Shown here piece after piece: positions 60,020 through 64,000 of a stretch of DNA of 64,000 nucleotides (position 1 is its first letter; each line of letters opens with the position of its first letter). Under the pieces are notes generated by a model. The model saw nothing but the letters and a program-made list of their open reading frames with translations, did no database searches and was not told where the DNA came from. Location of the stretch: contig CAMNGC010000001.1 in the NCBI GenBank assembly GCA_946537885.1, forward strand, positions 183,897 to 247,896. Reading direction: 5' to 3'. The translations under genes were made by a program, and so were the position numbers. The stretch comes from an uncultured Clostridia bacterium. Lineage in GTDB: Bacteria > Bacillota > Clostridia > Saccharofermentanales > Saccharofermentanaceae.

Positions 60020-63000
60020 ATGCCGTTTGACAGAACTATCAGGAAAGTATTGGTAATAGGATCCGGGCCGATCGTTATAGGACAGGCGGCGGAGTTTGAT
60101 TATGCGGGCACTCAGGCCTGCCGGGCTCTCAAAGAAGATAATATCGAGATCGTCTTGATCAATAGTAATCCGGCGACGATTATGACTGACCGTTCCATGG
60201 CAGATAAGATATATCTTGAACCGCTTACACTCACAACCGTTAAGCGTGTTATAGAAACGGAGCATCCGGATGCGATCCTCTCGGGACTCGGCGGACAGAC
60301 GGCTCTGACGCTTTGTATGCAGCTGGCTAAGGACGGCTTCCTTCAGGAACATAATGTGAAGCTTTTGGGATCATCGCCCGAGTGTATCGATAAGGCGGAA
60401 GATCGACAGATGTTCAAGGACACGATGGAATCCATAGGGCAGCCCTGCGTACCTTCCATGGTCGTAAATGATGTGGAGTCTGCGCTCGCTTTTGCCCGTG
60501 AGATCAGCTACCCGGTAATCGTCCGCCCGGCCTTTACTCTCGGCGGCAGCGGCGGCGGCATCGCAGATAACGAGGAGGAGCTTGCCCGCATCGCTGCCAC
60601 CGGACTTAACTTGTCTCCGATAACGCAGGTTCTTATCGAAAAAAGTATTGCGGGCTGGAAGGAGATCGAGTTCGAAGTAATAAGAGACCGGGCCGGCAAT
60701 GTTATCACCGTGTGCTCCATGGAGAATATGGATCCGGTAGGAGTTCACACAGGTGATTCAATAGTAATAGCTCCCGCAGTGACTTTGGCCGACAAGGAAT
60801 ATCAGATGCTGAGATCCGCCTCCTTAAAGATCATCGAGGCTCTTGGCGTCGAAGGCGGCTGCAACTGCCAGTTCGCCTTAAACCCCGACTCCTTTGATTA
60901 TGCAGTCATTGAAGTAAATCCGAGGGTGTCGCGTTCTTCCGCTCTTGCCTCGAAAGCGACCGGCTACCCGATAGCGAAGGTCGCGACCAAGATCGCTCTT
61001 GGCTACAAGCTGGATGAGATCAGAAATGCCGTCACCGGCAGTACCTATGCGGCCTTTGAACCGGCGCTGGATTATGTGGCGGTCAAGTTTCCGAAGTGGC
61101 CTTTTGATAAGTTCTTCTATGCCAAGAGAGATCTGGGCACCCAGATGAAAGCGACAGGTGAAGTAATGGCTATAGCGGATTCTTTCGAGGCAGCTTTGAT
61201 GAAGGCCGTAAGAGGTGCAGAGATCTCTCTTGATACATTGGATCTGCCATCTCTCAGATCCAAGACTGACGAGGAGATAGAGAAGGGCTACGGCAAGGCG
61301 ACTGATCTTAGGCTTTTCTACATAGCGGAAGCAATGCGCCGCGGCGTCAGCTGTGAGACTGTTCATAGTGCGTCCGGGATCGATATGTGGTTCTTGAATA
61401 AAGTTCACAGACTGGTGTCTTTCGAGCTTGAGATCTCAGGAAAGAATATAGATCGTGATCGATATGTAGAGGCCAAGAAGCTGGGTTTTACCGATAAGGC
61501 GATCAAGAGGATCAGCGGACATGATCTTGATGCCTCTTTTAAGATCGAGCCCGGGTACAAGATGGTAGATACCTGCGCCGGAGAATTCGCTGCTCAGACA
61601 CCTTATTTCTATGGGACTTATAATCTTCCCGAAGCAGGAGGGGAGAACGAAGCGGATTTTGAGACTGAAGCTGACAAGGGAAAACAGACAGTTATAGTCA
61701 TAGGCTCAGGCCCTATCAGGATAGGGCAGGGGATCGAGTTCGATTATGCGGCGGTTCACTGCGTGCATATATTAAGAGAACTGGGTTACCGTGTTGTTAT
61801 CATCAATAATAATCCGGAGACTGTATCGACGGATTTTGATACGGGTGATCGTCTCTACTTTGAACCTTTGACTGATGAAGATGTCATGAACATTATCCGT
61901 CAGGAAAAGCCTCTCGGTGTAGTTGTTGCTTTCGGCGGACAGACTGCAATCAAGCTTACATCGACGCTTGATCGTAACGGTGTAAATATTATCGGAACAT
62001 CTGCCGATTCCATCGATATGGCGGAGGATAGAGAACGGTTTGATGAACTGCTCGAGAAACTGGATATCGCCCGCCCTAAGGGCTTCTCGGTATTGACGAT
62101 GAAGGATGCTCATAAGGCGGCAGAGACTCTGGGTTATCCGGTCCTGCTGCGTCCTTCCTATGTTCTCGGCGGACAGAATATGACCATAGCCTTTAACGAG
62201 GAAGATGTCGAAGAATACATGAGTAAGATCCTGGAAGGAGGTATCGAGAATCCGGTTCTTATCGACAAATATATCCAGGGAAGAGAGATCGAAGTAGATG
62301 CCATCTATGACGGTAAGGATGTTCTTATACCCGGCATCATGGAACACATCGAGAGGGCAGGCATCCACTCCGGAGATTCCATAGCAGTCTATCCCGCAAA
62401 GCATATTTTCGATGATATGGGTAAACGCCTGACAGATACTACGCGTGATCTTTGTGAGGGCTTAAATTCTATCGGTATCGTAAATATTCAGTATATTGTC
62501 AAGGACAACCGGATCTATGTTATCGAGGTCAATCCCCGCGCGTCCAGGACAGTACCATATATGAGTAAAGTCACGGGCGTGCCAATGGTCGATCTGGCGA
62601 TCAGAGTAAGCCTCGGGGAGAAGTTGGCAGATATGGATTACGGAACCGGCTTTTATCGGCAGTCACCCTATACCGCAGTCAAAGTTCCTGTATTCTCTTT
62701 CGAGAAACTCACGGATGTCGACACTCAACTCGGTCCGGAGATGAAGTCCACCGGCGAAGTTCTGGGCATCGGTCGTGACCTCTCGGAAGCTCTTTATAAA
62801 GGGCTTGTAGCAGCAGGTTACAAGATGTATAAGAGCGGCGGCATATTCATTACCGTCAGGGACAGCGACAAGGCGGAGATCGTGGAGATAGCCAAGAAAT
62901 TCGATACTTTAGGCTTCGCGCTCTACGCGACACATGGCACTGCAGAGGCGCTTCGGGCCGCGGGGATGATGGTAACGGATGTGGCCAAGATCCACGAATC

Positions 63001-64000
63001 TGACAGCAACAATACCATGTCTTTGCTGGAAAGCGGCAAGGTCAACTACATCATCTCAACCTCTGCCAAGGGCAGGCTCCCGGCCCGCGATTCCGTTAAG
63101 CTCAGAAGGCGTGCAGTCATGCTGGGAATTCCCTGCCTGACCGCGGTGGATACGGCTGATGCCTTGGCTGACTCCCTCATGAGCCGTTACAGCGAGATCA
63201 ATACCGAGCTGGTAGATATCAATAATATGCGCGAGAAACGTCGTGTTATCCGTTTTACTAAGATGCAGGGAATAGGAAATGACTACATCTATATCGACTG
63301 TCTGGATAATATGGTATCTTCACCTGAGTCGCTGTCCGTCTATATGTCTGACAGGCATTTCGGAGTCGGAGGCGACGGCATCGTGCTTATCGCGCCCTCT
63401 AAAGTGGCGGATGCCCGAATGATCATGTATAACCTCGACGGCTCTGAGGGAATGATGTGCGGCAACGCCATCCGATGCGTAGGTAAATATATGTATGATG
63501 TGGTCGGTCACAAGAGAAGGCACATGACCATCGAGACCAAGAGCGGCATCAAGAAGTTGGAACTGATGACTTCCGGTGATATTGTCCAGCGTGTAAAGGT
63601 GGATATGGGCAAGGCGATATTGGAGCCCTCTTTGATCCCCACGACCATTCCTGCAGACGATTCGGGTATTGCATTGGATCAGCCGCTTACTATTGACGGA
63701 CAGAACTATAAGGTGACCTGCGTTTCCATGGGCAACCCTCACGCAGTAGTCTTCACGGATCTGGTGGATGCGCTGGATCTTGAGCATATCGGGCCGCTTT
63801 TCGAAAATGATCCTGCCTTCCCCGAGCGCGTTAATACCGAGTTCATCAAAGTGATAGATCCTCATACGCTGAAGATGAGAGTGTGGGAGAGAGGCTCGGG
63901 AGAGACCATGGCATGCGGTACCGGCGCCTGCGCTGCTGTGGTGGCGGCCTGCCTTAACGGTCACTGCCCCAAGGATGAGGATATCCGCGTGATCCTTAAA
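60020..64000 (+). CDS. carB: Carbamoyl-phosphate synthase large subunit fused in frame to diaminopimelate epimerase (3' end beyond window)
   Basis: 1327 codons without a stop, still open at the window end. Residues 1-1074 are a full CarB: two ATP-grasp halves (SGPIVIGQAAEFDYAG at 15 and SGPIRIGQGIEFDYAA at about 560; PAFTLGGSGGG; PSYVLGGQNM) and the MGS-like allosteric domain (about 935-1060). After VDINNMREKRRVIR the same frame continues at residue 1079 with FTKMQGIGNDY, the normal N-terminus of DapF. Both DapF catalytic cysteines are present: Cys1147 (MMCGNAIRC) and Cys1299 (MACGTGACA). CarB makes carbamoyl phosphate for arginine and pyrimidines; DapF epimerises LL- to meso-diaminopimelate for lysine and wall. 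An internal ATG (63227) lacks a convincing ribosome site. The ribosome site for carB lies in the carA end (GAAGGGGTGAG). Confidence 0.9.
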   Translation, partial: MPFDRTIRKVLVIGSGPIVIGQAAEFDYAGTQACRALKEDNIEIVLINSNPATIMTDRSMADKIYLEPLTLTTVKRVIETEHPDAILSGLGGQTALTLCMQLAKDGFLQEHNVKLLGSSPECIDKAEDRQMFKDTMESIGQPCVPSMVVNDVESALAFAREISYPVIVRPAFTLGGSGGGIADNEEELARIAATGLNLSPITQVLIEKSIAGWKEIEFEVIRDRAGNVITVCSMENMDPVGVHTGDSIVIAPAVTLADKEYQMLRSASLKIIEALGVEGGCNCQFALNPDSFDYAVIEVNPRVSRSSALASKATGYPIAKVATKIALGYKLDEIRNAVTGSTYAAFEPALDYVAVKFPKWPFDKFFYAKRDLGTQMKATGEVMAIADSFEAALMKAVRGAEISLDTLDLPSLRSKTDEEIEKGYGKATDLRLFYIAEAMRRGVSCETVHSASGIDMWFLNKVHRLVSFELEISGKNIDRDRYVEAKKLGFTDKAIKRISGHDLDASFKIEPGYKMVDTCAGEFAAQTPYFYGTYNLPEAGGENEADFETEADKGKQTVIVIGSGPIRIGQGIEFDYAAVHCVHILRELGYRVVIINNNPETVSTDFDTGDRLYFEPLTDEDVMNIIRQEKPLGVVVAFGGQTAIKLTSTLDRNGVNIIGTSADSIDMAEDRERFDELLEKLDIARPKGFSVLTMKDAHKAAETLGYPVLLRPSYVLGGQNMTIAFNEEDVEEYMSKILEGGIENPVLIDKYIQGREIEVDAIYDGKDVLIPGIMEHIERAGIHSGDSIAVYPAKHIFDDMGKRLTDTTRDLCEGLNSIGIVNIQYIVKDNRIYVIEVNPRASRTVPYMSKVTGVPMVDLAIRVSLGEKLADMDYGTGFYRQSPYTAVKVPVFSFEKLTDVDTQLGPEMKSTGEVLGIGRDLSEALYKGLVAAGYKMYKSGGIFITVRDSDKAEIVEIAKKFDTLGFALYATHGTAEALRAAGMMVTDVAKIHESDSNNTMSLLESGKVNYIISTSAKGRLPARDSVKLRRRAVMLGIPCLTAVDTADALADSLMSRYSEINTELVDINNMREKRRVIRFTKMQGIGNDYIYIDCLDNMVSSPESLSVYMSDRHFGVGGDGIVLIAPSKVADARMIMYNLDGSEGMMCGNAIRCVGKYMYDVVGHKRRHMTIETKSGIKKLELMTSGDIVQRVKVDMGKAILEPSLIPTTIPADDSGIALDQPLTIDGQNYKVTCVSMGNPHAVVFTDLVDALDLEHIGPLFENDPAFPERVNTEFIKVIDPHTLKMRVWERGSGETMACGTGACAAVVAACLNGHCPKDEDIRVILK

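Noticed and set aside
63200..63260. A possible frameshift or missed stop between carB and dapF
   Set aside because: Codons were read from both sides and agree in one frame from 60020 to 64000, so within the given sequence the fusion is real.

Overview
The window is a gene-dense, roughly 46-48% G+C (by eye) stretch of a bacterial chromosome. It shows no mobile elements, rRNA, tRNA or CRISPR. The gene content points to a monoderm Firmicute of class Clostridia: YfhO-type membrane proteins, HemZ, VanW-domain protein, DnaD/DnaI helicase loaders, DUF6062, a DUF4015 glycoside hydrolase, strong AGGAGG ribosome sites, and a type IV pilus locus without secretin genes. A placement near Oscillospirales, Saccharofermentanales or Lachnospirales is only a guess; no taxonomic marker was searched.

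Layout. (a) 1-9.8 kb: the 3' end of an adenylate-forming enzyme, a DUF885 lipoprotein, a very long membrane protein joining a degenerate PP2C-like domain to a LysM-like domain, a GH32 fructosidase, a small RluA-type pseudouridine synthase, an AraC regulator and a cyclophilin lipoprotein. (b) 10-15.6 kb: a VanW-domain wall protein, then a tight row of dnaD-like, dnaI-like, acpS and an SH3/NlpC-like membrane pseudoenzyme. (c) 15.6-24.8 kb: rpmB, serS, a DUF4015 hydrolase, small membrane proteins, a degenerate Nudix protein, a YigZ/IMPACT protein, an HtrA protease with a 37-residue partner, a PrsA/SurA-like foldase and a diacylglycerol-kinase-family lipid kinase. (d) 24.9-30.9 kb: two tandem YfhO-like multispanning proteins and a DEDDh exonuclease, translationally coupled. 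(e) 31-46.4 kb: type IV pilus region. A PilX-like protein lies apart; then comes a leftward group (prepilin peptidase, yebC, P-loop/Asp23 fusion, DUF6062, DsrE-like), then rightward pilB-pilT-pilC-pilM-pilN-pilO, two tiny pilins and two minor prepilins. (f) 46.5-52.6 kb: DUF3810 metalloprotease, hemZ, a zinc-ribbon membrane protein, an XRE regulator, a metallophosphoesterase and a ParB-like/BMP fusion. (g) 52.7-64 kb: nitrogen assimilation: gltB behind a leader with a strong intrinsic terminator, gltD, carA, and a carB reading frame that runs without a stop straight into a complete-looking dapF, still open at the window edge.

How they work together. GltBD makes glutamate from glutamine and 2-oxoglutarate. 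CarAB uses glutamine for carbamoyl phosphate (arginine and pyrimidines). DapF makes meso-diaminopimelate for lysine and peptidoglycan. The pilus genes form an almost complete machine in one place: extension and retraction ATPases, platform, alignment proteins, pilins and prepilin peptidase. Several proteins look like repurposed or dead versions of known enzymes (PP2C-like, NlpC/P60-like, Nudix-like) or unusual fusions (CarB-DapF, ParB-BMP, P-loop-Asp23). The CarB-DapF fusion, the PP2C-like/LysM receptor-like protein and the gltB leader are the items most worth follow-up.
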